Of a DNA stretch of 45,937 bases, positions 18,052 to 27,108 are shown in pieces. Both the position numbers and the translations under genes were made by a program. Source of the DNA: Rhodospirillaceae bacterium (GTDB taxonomy: Bacteria > Pseudomonadota > Alphaproteobacteria > GCA-2731375); contig JABJKS010000069.1 of the NCBI GenBank assembly GCA_018660265.1, positions 1 through 45,937 on the forward strand, given 5' to 3'. Under the pieces are notes generated by a model. The model did no database searches, was not told the DNA's origin, and worked only from the letters and a program-made list of their open reading frames with translations. Each line of letters begins with the position of its first letter. The stretch's first letter is position 1.

Positions 18052-18661
18052 ACTCCCCGCCGCCCCCGCCGCAGTCGTCCTGCCAAATTTGCGCCAGAAA
18101 ATTGGGGCCGTCCTTGGCCATGTAGGCTGCCGTGGCGAGGGCCGCCAACGCTTGCAGGCGGACCAGATCTGGCGGCGTAAACGTATTGCGGGCTTGGGCA
18201 GCGGTGATCAAATGGCCGATAAAGACGCCTTCCCAGATCATCGGGGCATAGATGGCGGAACCCATGCGCGCGGTTTTCAGGATCTGTTTGAAATCCCCAT
18301 GATCATCGGTGTTTTCCAGGATCAGGGGCTTTTCATTCTTCCAGACCCAGCCCGGATGACCTGTGTTCAAGGGGTAAAACAGGCGATGCTGTTCGGCTGG
18401 GAAGCCCCATTCCGCCAGCAACAAATGCGATGTGGCATCCGGGCTGACCATGAAGACGCCGCCGACGCGAAAATGCCGCTCCCCCGGTTTCAGGGCACCG
18501 GGGCGTTCGTGCGCCGTAGCATCGCCGGTGATACGCAGGGCGGCATGGACGATTTCCCGAATTGCCGCCTCGGCATCCGGGGCATTGGCGGCGGCCTGGG
18601 CGGCGCGGGCGACCTCCTCCCAGGGGTGGTCGGTCAGGCTGGCGGGAACAACTTCGGTCAT
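18035..18661 (-). CDS. GAF-domain protein
   Basis: About 208 residues from the ATG at 18661, 7 bases after the deacetylase stop. FRVGGVFMVSPDATSHLLLA, AEQHRLFYPLNTGHPGWVW and ARMGSAIYAPMIWEGVFIGH follow the strand order of a GAF small-molecule binding domain. There is no output domain (kinase, cyclase or HTH), so it may be a sensor or an enzyme-like fold such as a redox binding module. It ends in a glycine-rich tail. Position inside a catabolic operon suggests it handles or senses the pathway substrate. Confidence 0.75.
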   Translation of the reverse strand: MTEVVPASLTDHPWEEVARAAQAAANAPDAEAAIREIVHAALRITGDATAHERPGALKPGERHFRVGGVFMVSPDATSHLLLAEWGFPAEQHRLFYPLNTGHPGWVWKNEKPLILENTDDHGDFKQILKTARMGSAIYAPMIWEGVFIGHLITAAQARNTFTPPDLVRLQALAALATAAYMAKDGPNFLAQIWQDDCGGGGGELTNST

Positions 18662-18668
18662 GATCGGT

Positions 18669-19526
18669 CTAAACCGGGGCCGGGTTCTGCGCGACCCAGC
18701 TTTCCGCGATATGTTGCCGGGTGGTGATCCAGACATCGGGCTTCGATGTCACATGCTGGAAAAATTTCTCCAAATAGCCGATGCGCCCTGGCCGCCCGAT
18801 GATACGCAGATGCAGACCGAAGGACATCATCTGTGGGTCGTCCGCACCTTCGCGATACAGCCAGTCAAAAGTATCGATGGCGTATTGCAACCAATCCGAC
18901 GGCGTCAACGATGGAGCCGTCCACATCTTCATATCGTTGGAATCCAGGGCATAGGGCAGGATCAGGATCGGTTTTTCATAGTCCGTATCCCAGAACGGGC
19001 GATCATCGGAAAAATCATCCATGTGATAGGTAAAGCCTTCCTCCATCAACAGACGCCGGGTGTTGTCCGTCAACAGATAGCGGGACAGCCAGCCATAGGG
19101 CCGGGTGCCGGTGGTGGCTTCGATTGAGGCGATGGCTTTGCGGATAAAGTCCCGCTCCTTGTCCTCGTCCATGAAGTATTGATGCACCCAGCGATAGCCG
19201 TGGCTGCAAACTTCGTGATTGCCGGCGACGATGGCTTTGGTCAGGTCAGGGGCCCGTTCCAGGGCCTGGGCGGCGGCGGTGAACGTGGCCTGGATGCCAT
19301 AGTCGTCCAACAGCTTCATGATCCGCGGTGCGCCTGCCTTCAGGCCGTACTGATAATTGCTTTCGTTGGAATAGTTGCGTACCGGCTTGTGCAGGGCCAC
19401 ACCCAGTTCGTCGACAATTTCGGGGCCCCGGTCGCCGTCCCGGATATTCATCTCCGAGCCTTCTTCGACATTCACAACAACGGATAGTGCGATGCGGGCG
19501 TCGTTCGGCAGGTTCCATTTAGCCAT
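18669..19526 (-). CDS. Polysaccharide deacetylase family protein, PuuE (allantoinase)-like
   Basis: A 285-residue NodB-fold hydrolase. Motif 1 reads VVVNVEEGSE rather than TFDDG, and motif 2 reads HEVCSHGYRW. Both patterns are typical of the PuuE-type allantoinase branch, which opens cyclic amides, rather than of chitin or peptidoglycan deacetylases. No signal peptide, consistent with a cytoplasmic cyclic-amide hydrolase. It sits between the PhyH dioxygenase and the GAF protein in a minus-strand run. Activity on allantoin itself is not shown by the sequence, and no other purine-degradation gene is present here. Confidence 0.84.
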   Translation of the reverse strand: MAKWNLPNDARIALSVVVNVEEGSEMNIRDGDRGPEIVDELGVALHKPVRNYSNESNYQYGLKAGAPRIMKLLDDYGIQATFTAAAQALERAPDLTKAIVAGNHEVCSHGYRWVHQYFMDEDKERDFIRKAIASIEATTGTRPYGWLSRYLLTDNTRRLLMEEGFTYHMDDFSDDRPFWDTDYEKPILILPYALDSNDMKMWTAPSLTPSDWLQYAIDTFDWLYREGADDPQMMSFGLHLRIIGRPGRIGYLEKFFQHVTSKPDVWITTRQHIAESWVAQNPAPV

Positions 19527-19580
19527 ATGGCCTAATCTCCCATTACAGATCTACAGGTCGTTATTGGTGGTCACAAATTG

Positions 19581-20411
19581 CTACAGCTTGCCGGTGTTTT
19601 CGGCAGCGCCGGTATAAAGGACTTTGTTCAAGGCATCCGCCGCGCGGGCGTGAAAGGCCACGGCGTCGGGGTCAAAGTCCGCGTTAGGGATGGGCGTTGG
19701 GTCGAAATTGTGGTGGATGTCCTGCCCCCGCACCAGCGCGGCGCTGTCCCAATCGCCAACCACCTGCTCCGTATATGTCGGCATGAAATGCATCGAAATT
19801 CCAATCCGGCGGTCGGATGAAATATTCGGACCAGAGGCATGCGCCAGGCAGTAGTTATGGATCGACATCTGACCGGTTTCCAGCGGCATATAGACCGCTT
19901 GTTCATCGTCGACACCTTCGGTAATCTCCTGGCCCCGGGTCAGCATGTTCGCATCATGATAGCGGTCTTCATGGGGCAGAGTACCGATCGCATGGGTGCC
20001 CGGCATCACCCGCATGCAGCCGCTTTCAATGCTGGCCGGTGACAGAGCGATCCAGGCGGTAACCACCTGATTATTGGACAGGCCCCAATAACGATGGTCC
20101 TGATGCCAGGACACGAAACTTTCAGATCCCGCATTCTTGATCCAGAAGATTGTGTTCCAACAGAGGATATCAGTTCCGATCAACTGTTCCACCGGGTCCA
20201 GGACGCGACGGTCGCGGATCAAATCATCCAGCCATTTGAACAACAAATGGGATTTATTGCGCTGGCTGCCTTCCAACGCCCCGTCTTGTTTGGCTTCCAC
20301 CGCCTCCAATTGTTGGCGCAAGCCGGCGGCTTCCGTGGCATCCATGATGTCGATGGGGCAGACGTATCCATCGCGTTTGAATTGTTCGACCTCTTGTAGG
20401 CTCAATGCCAT
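19581..20411 (-). CDS. Phytanoyl-CoA dioxygenase (PhyH) family Fe(II)/2OG oxygenase
   Basis: 276 residues from the ATG at 20411 (GGGGA 8 bases upstream). The iron-binding motif is His103-x-Asp105 (SWHQDHRYWG) with distal His191 (LAHASGPN); Arg201/Arg202 nearby could bind 2-oxoglutarate. PhyH proteins in bacteria hydroxylate many small molecules, not only phytanoyl-CoA. It is the first gene of the run to 15702 (PhyH, PuuE-like, GAF, LLM, DAO), which reads as one catabolic operon. Confidence 0.9.
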   Translation of the reverse strand: MALSLQEVEQFKRDGYVCPIDIMDATEAAGLRQQLEAVEAKQDGALEGSQRNKSHLLFKWLDDLIRDRRVLDPVEQLIGTDILCWNTIFWIKNAGSESFVSWHQDHRYWGLSNNQVVTAWIALSPASIESGCMRVMPGTHAIGTLPHEDRYHDANMLTRGQEITEGVDDEQAVYMPLETGQMSIHNYCLAHASGPNISSDRRIGISMHFMPTYTEQVVGDWDSAALVRGQDIHHNFDPTPIPNADFDPDAVAFHARAADALNKVLYTGAAENTGKL

Positions 20412-20563
20412 TGCGATGTTCCCCGCCTGATTGGTTTCCGACCAGAACAGGTTAAACCAGTCGGCCCGACCCTTCAATATATCACATCAATGGCTACCCG
20501 AAGATGCGGGCTTACAATGATCGGACTCAATTTAAACGGATGCTTGACCGGCCTTTCGATCTT

Positions 20564-20731
20564 TTAGGCATCGCGCACATCTACCTGGAAAGGATATAAT
20601 GGGCTTTCAATTTCACGCGCCGCCGCGACCACTCGAATTATTGCTCCAGTGATATTGCCTTCGGAAGGGGCGCTAACAATCTCGTGGACCAATTCACGTC
20701 CATCCTTGATGACCGAAACCCGAAACTCCAT
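20564..20731 (-). CDS. Small conserved-looking protein, 55 residues
   Basis: The ATG at 20731 has a strong AGGAG about 7 bases upstream. It reads MEFRVSVIKDGRELVHEIVS, then SEGNITGAIIRVVAAAREIE, and ends PFQVDVRDA. The alternating strand-like pattern and acidic end look like a small soluble domain. It is not in an obvious operon: the ABC gene ends at 20831 and PhyH begins at 20411, all on the minus strand. I do not recognise the family. Confidence 0.6.
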   Translation of the reverse strand: MEFRVSVIKDGRELVHEIVSAPSEGNITGAIIRVVAAAREIESPLYPFQVDVRDA

Positions 20732-20830
20732 ATCGCTTCTCCTAATACTTTCCGCTAAGCATATAGCGGCTTGCGGCCAATTTCGATAGGGTTGTCAATT
20801 GTTAGGACTTTTAAACTGACGCACGACCCA

Positions 20831-23800
20831 TCAATCAGCAGCGTCGGTTCTTTCAGTCGTGGTTTGGCGAGCTACCAGATGGGCGTACAGTCCGCCCCGC
20901 GCGATGAGTTGATCATGACGACCTTGCTCCACCACCTCGCCCGCTTCCAGCACCACAATGTGATCCGCATCCCGTACCGTGGACAGGCGATGGGCGATAA
21001 CAATCGTGGTGCGTTCCGCCATCAACTCGTCCAAAGCACCGCGCACCATTTGCTCGTTCACCGCATCCAGATGCGATGTCGCCTCATCCAAAATCAAGAC
21101 CGGTGCGTCTTTTAGGAAGGCCCGGGCGATGGCGACGCGTTGCCGTTGCCCGCCTGAAAGCCGCATGCCACGCTCCCCCACCGGGGTCTCCAGACCATCG
21201 GGCAATGCGGCGATGAAATCATCCAGGGCGGCGCGGCGGATCGCCTGGGCCAGCTCATCAGCCGTCGCCTCCGGTCGGGCAATGGAGATGTTGGCACCAA
21301 GGGTATCGTTGAACAAATAGGTATCCTGGGCCACCAGGGCGATGCGCTGGCGCATCGCGTCCAGGTGATAATCCCGCAGATCATGACCATCCAGTTCGAT
21401 GCGGCCCTTATCAGGATCCCAAAACCGCATGAACAGATGCGCGATGGTTGTCTTGCCCGCGCCCGAGGGGCCGACCAGCGCCAGGGTGCTGCCCATGGGC
21501 ACCGTGAAGCTGATATCGGCAAGTGCGGGTGCCTTGGTTCCACCATAGCGGAAATCCACATTATGAAAGGCCAGGCCCCCTGCCACACCCCCTGCCACGC
21601 TCCCTGGTACGCCGGGGCCGTCCTGCACAGGAATAGGTTCTTCGTGGACGGCATAAAGACGTCGGGTCGCGCCCAGGGTATCGGCCAACTGGCGGCCAAT
21701 ATTGGCGATCTCGGATATAGGTAGAAACGCCGCCATGGCCAACAAGGTCAAAAGGGGCAGATGTTCGGGGGGCAGGCTGCCGCTATTGACCAGGCTGGCC
21801 CCGGTGGCAACGACGGCCAGGCCACCCAGGCCCGTGGCCATTTCCAACAGCACGGTTTGCAGGGTCAATTCCCGAAAGAACGGCAGGCGGATGGCGATAT
21901 GCTTTTTCGCCAGTTCCATGAAGCTCATCCCCCGGCGGTCCTCGGCCTGAAAGGCGACGACTTCCGTCAGGCCCTGGATGCTGTCGACCGCATGGGCGTT
22001 CAATTCCCCCAACGCCTCCCGCGCGGCGGAGCCCAGGCGATCAACCCGGCCCCGCATCAAAAAGGGGCTTAGTCCCACGATCAATAGGAACGGTGCCAGC
22101 GCCAGCGCCATGGGTGCGCCGAAATAGGACAGCGTGACCAGGACAATCAAGGGTACCAACACGGCGACAAAGGCCGGTGCCACCGTATGGGCAAAGAAGA
22201 ATTCGACGGTTTCCACATCCTGCGTGGCGACAGAGACCAGATCCCCCGTGCGCCGGCCCAGCAAATACGCAGGCGCCAGTTTGTCCAGTTTTTCAAACAG
22301 GGCGATGCGCATTTCCGCCAACAGACGAAAGGCCATGTCGTGGGCGATCCAGGATTCCAGCCAATGCAATATGCCCGCCAGTGGTGCCATGGCCGCCAGG
22401 ATCCACAACAGATGATTATACGGCTGACCCAGCTTTACCGCCGCCACGGCCAAGGCCCCGACGATGCCGATGCCCGTATAGGCTGCTACCCGGCTGACGC
22501 CAAAAATAAAGGTCAGGACGAGGCGGCCTTTCCACGGCTTTATATGGGCCAACAGGGTGGCAAAGGCCCCGGCCCAACCCAGTTGCCGGGCGCGCAAAAT
22601 GGCGTCGCTGTCACCCGCATCCAGTGCCAGATTTGGGGCCAGATCTGGGGCCAAATCTTCGGCTGGGGGGCGTTCATCCGCCGTCGCGCGGGCGCCCAAC
22701 TGTTGTTCCGGTGCTGACTTGTCCTGTGCCTGCGCTGCCATCAGGCGATGATAGATGCTGCCCCGTGCCATTAATTCGCTGTGGCGGCCTTGTTCGGTGA
22801 TGCGGCCCCCATCCAGAACCAGGATATTGTCCGCATCGATCACGGACGAGAGGCGATGGGCAAAGATCAATGTGGTGCGCCCGGCCATCAAACGGTCCAG
22901 GGCCTGTTGGATCACCGCCTCGTTCTCCGCATCCACGGACGACAGTGCTTCGTCCAGGACCAGAATTGGGGCATCACGCAACAGGGCCCGGGCAATGGCG
23001 ATACGCTGGCGCTGGCCGCCGGACAGTTTCAGGCCACGTTCCCCGACAATTGTGTCGTAGCCCTGGGGCAGGGCCTTAATAAAGTCGGTCGCGTTGGCAG
23101 CCTTTGCCGCAGCCTGGACTTCATCGGTGCTGGCGTCCGGTTTGCCCAGGCGGATATTATCCTCGACAGTGCCGAAAAACAGATAGGTGTCCTGTTGCAC
23201 GACGGCGAACTGTTGCCGTAGGCTGGCCAGGGACTGTTTTCGGATATCGTGACCGGCGATCAGAATTTGACCCAGGTCGGGATCATACAGGCGCAACAAT
23301 AACCGCTGGATCGTGGTCTTGCCCGCCCCCGATGGCCCGACGATGCCGATCCGCTGGCCAGGGTGAATGGTGAAATTCAGGCCGTCATGGGCGGCTGTGG
23401 TTGTTCCGGGATAGGCAAAGCGGACGTCCCTGAATTCGACCGAAGCCGTCTCCGTCAGCGCCAATGTTTCCCTGCCGTCATCGACCAGGCTGGGTTCTGC
23501 GGCCAGAATATTCAGAATACCTTCGGCTGCCGACTGTCCGACCATGCCCTGATGCAACAGATTGCGTAAATCGCGCAGCGGGCGGAAGACCTCTACCCCC
23601 AGCATCAAGACCACCAACAGGACCCATAATTCGGTCTCGCCCTGGCTGACCTGCCAGGCCCCGATCGCCAACGCCCCTGCCGCGCCCAAGGCAATGCCCG
23701 TATCCGTGATACCCCGGCCCAGGGCGTTGGTGGCCAGCACCCACAGGGTATCCCGGAATAGTTTATGCGCCTTGTCGGCCAGGCTTTGCGCCCGCACATG

Positions 23801-24442
23801 GCTTTGCCCAAAGGCCTTCAGGGTACCCAGGCCCTGTAGGCTGTCCAGGAATTCGGCGGCGAAGGCACCATAGGAACGTGAACGCGCCCGGGCGCTGTCC
23901 CTGTCCCAGAAATGAAAGGCCGATGGTGCGAACAAGGTGATAATGGCAAAGCTTAAAAAGCAGGTTGCGATGGTGGGGTCCAGAAAGACGATAAAGCCAA
24001 AAATCATAAAGGGCGTCAGGGCGGCCACGAACAGTTGCGGCAGGTATTGGCCGAAATAGGTCTCCAACTGCTCCACGCCTTCGACCAGAGAGACCAGAAC
24101 ATCGCCGGTCCGCTTCAGGCCAAAATAGGCCGGGCCCAGGTGGACGATCCGTTCATAGAGCTGTTGTCGCAGGACCATTTGCACCCGGGCGGAGGTGCGA
24201 TGGGCGACCATATTGCGGCTGTATTCCAATGCCCCCCGCAAGACCATCGTGCCCGCGACCAGGGCGATGGGGCCCCACATCGCGGATAGGGCGGCACCGT
24301 CAAAGACCAGGCCCAGCAACCAGCCCAGCAGTATCAGGCGTAATACGCCGACGCTGGCCGATAGCAGGCCAATCCCCACCGCACCATACAGGCGGTGGCG
24401 CAGGCCTTTGGTGAAACGCCATAGCCGCGCGTCCAGATACAT
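20831..24442 (-). CDS. Fused double ABC transporter, two TMD-NBD halves
   Basis: A 1203-residue single-chain exporter. Half 1: membrane domain to about 310, NBD at about 335-560 with Walker A GPSGAGKTT (369-377), LSGGQ (473-477), Walker B VLDE (495-498) and His529. Linker: about 572-625, with an APDLAPNLALD imperfect repeat. Half 2: membrane domain at about 630-930, a Gly-rich GVPGSVAGGVAGG link, NBD with Walker A (991-999), LSGGQ (1095-1099), LDE (1118-1120) and His1151. Both ATP sites look complete. Bacterial exporters are usually half-size, so the fusion is uncommon. The first half has CydD-like features (AAEFLDSLQGLGTLKAFG), so export of a thiol or small molecule is possible, but the substrate is unknown. 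Confidence 0.92.
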   Translation of the reverse strand: MYLDARLWRFTKGLRHRLYGAVGIGLLSASVGVLRLILLGWLLGLVFDGAALSAMWGPIALVAGTMVLRGALEYSRNMVAHRTSARVQMVLRQQLYERIVHLGPAYFGLKRTGDVLVSLVEGVEQLETYFGQYLPQLFVAALTPFMIFGFIVFLDPTIATCFLSFAIITLFAPSAFHFWDRDSARARSRSYGAFAAEFLDSLQGLGTLKAFGQSHVRAQSLADKAHKLFRDTLWVLATNALGRGITDTGIALGAAGALAIGAWQVSQGETELWVLLVVLMLGVEVFRPLRDLRNLLHQGMVGQSAAEGILNILAAEPSLVDDGRETLALTETASVEFRDVRFAYPGTTTAAHDGLNFTIHPGQRIGIVGPSGAGKTTIQRLLLRLYDPDLGQILIAGHDIRKQSLASLRQQFAVVQQDTYLFFGTVEDNIRLGKPDASTDEVQAAAKAANATDFIKALPQGYDTIVGERGLKLSGGQRQRIAIARALLRDAPILVLDEALSSVDAENEAVIQQALDRLMAGRTTLIFAHRLSSVIDADNILVLDGGRITEQGRHSELMARGSIYHRLMAAQAQDKSAPEQQLGARATADERPPAEDLAPDLAPNLALDAGDSDAILRARQLGWAGAFATLLAHIKPWKGRLVLTFIFGVSRVAAYTGIGIVGALAVAAVKLGQPYNHLLWILAAMAPLAGILHWLESWIAHDMAFRLLAEMRIALFEKLDKLAPAYLLGRRTGDLVSVATQDVETVEFFFAHTVAPAFVAVLVPLIVLVTLSYFGAPMALALAPFLLIVGLSPFLMRGRVDRLGSAAREALGELNAHAVDSIQGLTEVVAFQAEDRRGMSFMELAKKHIAIRLPFFRELTLQTVLLEMATGLGGLAVVATGASLVNSGSLPPEHLPLLTLLAMAAFLPISEIANIGRQLADTLGATRRLYAVHEEPIPVQDGPGVPGSVAGGVAGGLAFHNVDFRYGGTKAPALADISFTVPMGSTLALVGPSGAGKTTIAHLFMRFWDPDKGRIELDGHDLRDYHLDAMRQRIALVAQDTYLFNDTLGANISIARPEATADELAQAIRRAALDDFIAALPDGLETPVGERGMRLSGGQRQRVAIARAFLKDAPVLILDEATSHLDAVNEQMVRGALDELMAERTTIVIAHRLSTVRDADHIVVLEAGEVVEQGRHDQLIARGGLYAHLVARQTTTERTDAAD

Positions 24443-24536
24443 TCACTATTCCCCATCTACGCCTAAATATCTTGGTATTGGGTCCCCGGGGTGCAGTTTA
24501 ACAGATCACAGATGCCGCATGCGGATAAATCTCAGC

Positions 24537-25391
24537 TCAATCGTAGTTGCCCGCAATTTGCCGCAGTCCCGCCAAAGCGGTTTCCTGTACTTCGCCATCC
24601 ACCGGGTCATTGCGATAGACCAAATACACCGGCCTTTCAAACCCGGGCGCACCCGTCACTTCGTGCAGCTGGCCGTCTGCCATCCATGGCTCCACGGTGG
24701 CGCGGGCCAGATAGGCGGAACCACCATGGGACAGAATGTGGTTCAGGGCGACATTGGGCAGGGGCACGGTCATGGGTGCCAGCTCCATTTCCGGGAAGGC
24801 TGCCGAATGGGCGGTTTGGAAATCATAACTCCAATCCACAAAGACATAGTCGTCCAGCCACTGGGAGGTGACATCCCGTGGCTCTGTCGAAACCAGCAAA
24901 AGATCGTCGATATACAACGTCTCCACCGTCAGGCCGGGCCGGGTTTGCGGCAGGAACAGCACGGCAATATCCAATAGCGCATCGTCCAGCTGCCGCAGCA
25001 GAAAATTTGAATAACCCGATTCGATACGAATGGCGACATCGCCATGCTGCTGGCGCATCCAATGCAGCCATTCAGGGGCCAGCCATTCCGCCAAGGCCTG
25101 TTGAACCCCAAGGGCACAGGACGCCCGCATAGTATCGGGCAGGGATAAAGTCTGACGCCCTTGCTCCCAGGCCCGCACCGCGACATCCGCATGTCGCCAC
25201 AGGCGCTGCCCCGCGCCGGTTACCGTGACGCCGTTTTTCATCCGGTTGAAAAGCGTGCGGTCCAGGCGATCTTCCAGGGCCTTGATGCGGGCACTGACCG
25301 TGGATTGGCTGACGTTCAGCCGGTCGGCGGAGCGGTGAAAACTGCCCGTCTGGGACACATCCAGAAAGGTCCGCAAATGCTCAATATTCAT
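24537..25391 (-). CDS. LysR-type transcriptional regulator
   Basis: 284 residues from the ATG at 25391. The N-terminal winged helix is MNIEHLRTFLDVSQTGSFHR, followed by SADRLNVSQSTVSARIKALE, and the C-terminal substrate domain begins near residue 90. It is divergent from the gamma-butyrobetaine-hydroxylase-like gene at 25516, and a perfect 12-bp inverted repeat lies between them. It should therefore control that gene and itself. The inducer is inferred to be the dioxygenase substrate or a related quaternary amine. Confidence 0.92.
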   Translation of the reverse strand: MNIEHLRTFLDVSQTGSFHRSADRLNVSQSTVSARIKALEDRLDRTLFNRMKNGVTVTGAGQRLWRHADVAVRAWEQGRQTLSLPDTMRASCALGVQQALAEWLAPEWLHWMRQQHGDVAIRIESGYSNFLLRQLDDALLDIAVLFLPQTRPGLTVETLYIDDLLLVSTEPRDVTSQWLDDYVFVDWSYDFQTAHSAAFPEMELAPMTVPLPNVALNHILSHGGSAYLARATVEPWMADGQLHEVTGAPGFERPVYLVYRNDPVDGEVQETALAGLRQIAGNYD

Positions 25392-25407
25392 CAGGCACCC
25401 TATAGAA

Positions 25408-25438
25408 TATATATGATCGAGAAATCCGATCATATATA
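25408..25438. promoter_or_regulatory. LysR-type operator: perfect 12-bp inverted repeat with T-N11-A
   Basis: Left arm TATATATGATCG (25408-25419), 7-base spacer, right arm CGATCATATATA (25427-25438), no mismatch. The centre holds T (25417), 11 bases, then A (25429), the canonical LysR box. The site is 17 bases upstream of the LysR start and about 78 bases upstream of the dioxygenase start, as expected for a divergent autoregulated pair. Confidence 0.82.
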
Positions 25439-25515
25439 CCATAAAAATTCACTTTTCAGATACTGTTTTTGACGTCAGCGTGCGCCAATTCGACAACCAT
25501 CGAAGGAGCAAACCG

Positions 25516-26766
25516 ATGGCGCTATCTGAAGTATCCGAAGCTCACCTGCCAAATGCGGTATCTGAGGCGGTATCTGGCGCGGTATCGGTCGACAGCGCGC
25601 CGACGCCGCCGCCCATGGGGGATTTGTACCACTACCTTACGGAACATCAGTTGCACGATGTGGTCATTGATCCCGCAGACCCACAGCTTTTGCAATTGCA
25701 ATGGAGCGATGGTTGGCAGCAGCCCCTGCACGCCCTGTGGTTACGGGAACAATGTGTTTGTGACGAATGCCGGCATGTGGCCAGCCTGGAACGGATCCTG
25801 GATCAGGACGGCTATGACCTGGACGATTTACCCGCCCTGATCACCGTGGAAGCTGACCAGACTTTATTGATCATTTGGGCCGATGACGGTCATGTCAGCC
25901 GCTATAGTGCGGGCTGGCTGCGCCATGGTGGACGGCCACCCAACCTATCGACCTTGCCGCAAACCTGGGGTGCCGAATTGACCGAGGGTATGCCCCGGTT
26001 CGACTTCACGGCGCTGCTGTCCCGCGACGATGTCCTGTTGGATTGGTTGGAGGCATTGCGGCAGACGGGCCTGACCTATGTCACCGATGCTCCGACCACG
26101 GAAGGCACCGTGTGCGATTTGGCCCGGCGTATCGGCAATATACGGGAGACAAATTTCGGCAGCGTCTTTGAAGTTGTGGCCCTGGCGGAAAGTATATCCA
26201 ATGCCTATACGGCTGTGGAATTACCGCTGCATGTTGATTTGCCGGCGCGGGAATATCAGCCCGGCCTGCAGTTTCTCCATTGCCTCTCGAACCAGACCAG
26301 CGGCGGTAACTCCCTTTATTGTGATGGTTTGCACCTGGCCAAGGTCTTGCGGGCGGAGGACCCAGCGGCATTTACGACACTGGTGCGGACACCGGTGCTG
26401 TTCAGATATCATGATCAGGATTGTGATTATCAAAACATTGCGCCGGTGATCGAACTTGCCCCAGGCGGTGGCATCCGAAATATTCGTTTTAACCCTGCCG
26501 TGATGACGACGGCGGATTGCGCCGCCTCGAAGTTCAGGGAATTCCAACGCGCCTATCGCTGCTTCCTGAGACTGACCCGGCGGCCGGACCTGCAGGCGGA
26601 AACCCGCATGCAGCCGGGCGAAATTGCCGTCTTTGATAACCGCCGCGTCCTGCATGGCCGCCGGGCCTTTGCGGCCCAAAGTGGCCGTCGCCATTTGCAG
26701 GGGGCTTATGTGGAATGGGAGGACGTGGATAGCAGGGTCCGTGTCTTGCGCCGTTATTTAGGTTAA
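25516..26766 (+). CDS. Gamma-butyrobetaine hydroxylase-like Fe(II)/2OG dioxygenase (TmpA-like candidate)
   Basis: 416 residues from an ATG with AAGGAG 7 bases upstream. The N-terminal DUF971-type domain has a Cys80-x-Cys82-x2-Cys85 zinc cluster (REQCVCDECRH). The TauD-fold domain has the iron ligands His239-x-Asp241 (LPLHVDLPA) and His380 (RRVLHGRRAF). RETNFGSVFEV is a typical family motif. Proteins of this type hydroxylate gamma-butyrobetaine to carnitine or, when paired with an HD-domain oxygenase, 2-trimethylaminoethylphosphonate (TmpA). The next gene is the remnant of just such an HD protein, which favours the TmpA role; the sequence alone cannot decide. Confidence 0.86.
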   Translation: MALSEVSEAHLPNAVSEAVSGAVSVDSAPTPPPMGDLYHYLTEHQLHDVVIDPADPQLLQLQWSDGWQQPLHALWLREQCVCDECRHVASLERILDQDGYDLDDLPALITVEADQTLLIIWADDGHVSRYSAGWLRHGGRPPNLSTLPQTWGAELTEGMPRFDFTALLSRDDVLLDWLEALRQTGLTYVTDAPTTEGTVCDLARRIGNIRETNFGSVFEVVALAESISNAYTAVELPLHVDLPAREYQPGLQFLHCLSNQTSGGNSLYCDGLHLAKVLRAEDPAAFTTLVRTPVLFRYHDQDCDYQNIAPVIELAPGGGIRNIRFNPAVMTTADCAASKFREFQRAYRCFLRLTRRPDLQAETRMQPGEIAVFDNRRVLHGRRAFAAQSGRRHLQGAYVEWEDVDSRVRVLRRYLG

Positions 26767-26775
26767 AGTGCAAAT

Positions 26776-27107
26776 ATGGAGACGGTAAAATTCAGACAGA
26801 TGAAAGACGGCGGGGTTGAGGACTATCAACTCCTCGATCAATGTGAGCGGGAATTCGCCGCCGGCACAGCCGACCGGGTTTTGGCGGCGTTGGCGGCATT
26901 GGAAGGTTCCATGTCCGGCTACCAGGTCTCCCGTCTGGAACATTCCCTGCAGACCGCCACGAGCGGGAGCAATATCGCGATCAGCCCCATTATGATGCCT
27001 GCTGCCATTTTTGCGATACCTGGGACCAGGCCGCCTTTGATCCCGATTACGACAGCCTACCCCTGGAACATTTCGCACCATTAGTGCGCCAGCTTCTATC
27101 CCGATAG
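26776..27107 (+). pseudogene. TmpB/PhnZ-like HD-domain oxygenase with its centre deleted
   Basis: The N-terminal part, METVKFRQMKDGGVEDYQLL to EHSLQTAT (26776-26961), matches the start of HD-domain phosphonate oxygenases. The C-terminal part continues in another frame from about 26961: EREQYRDQPHYDACCHFCDT, then FDPDYDSLPLEHFAP, ending at TAG 27105-27107. The middle of the family, including the LLHD motif of the di-iron site, is absent, so an internal deletion of roughly 75 residues with a frame change joined the ends. The remaining protein cannot bind the iron pair. It starts 9 bp after the TmpA-like gene. Confidence 0.8.
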
Positions 27108-27108
27108 A

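Noticed and set aside
16807-18180. 457-codon plus-strand open frame opposite the LLM gene
   Set aside because: It covers the antisense of a clear luciferase-like enzyme and of parts of two neighbours. No domain or ribosome site.
20831-24442. Naming the fused ABC transporter CydDC
   Set aside because: CydD-like motifs are seen only in the first half, and there are no cytochrome bd genes in the window; the family name is left general.
25516-26766. Assigning the dioxygenase firmly as carnitine-forming gamma-butyrobetaine hydroxylase
   Set aside because: The HD-domain remnant next to it points rather to the TmpA branch; the two cannot be separated by eye.
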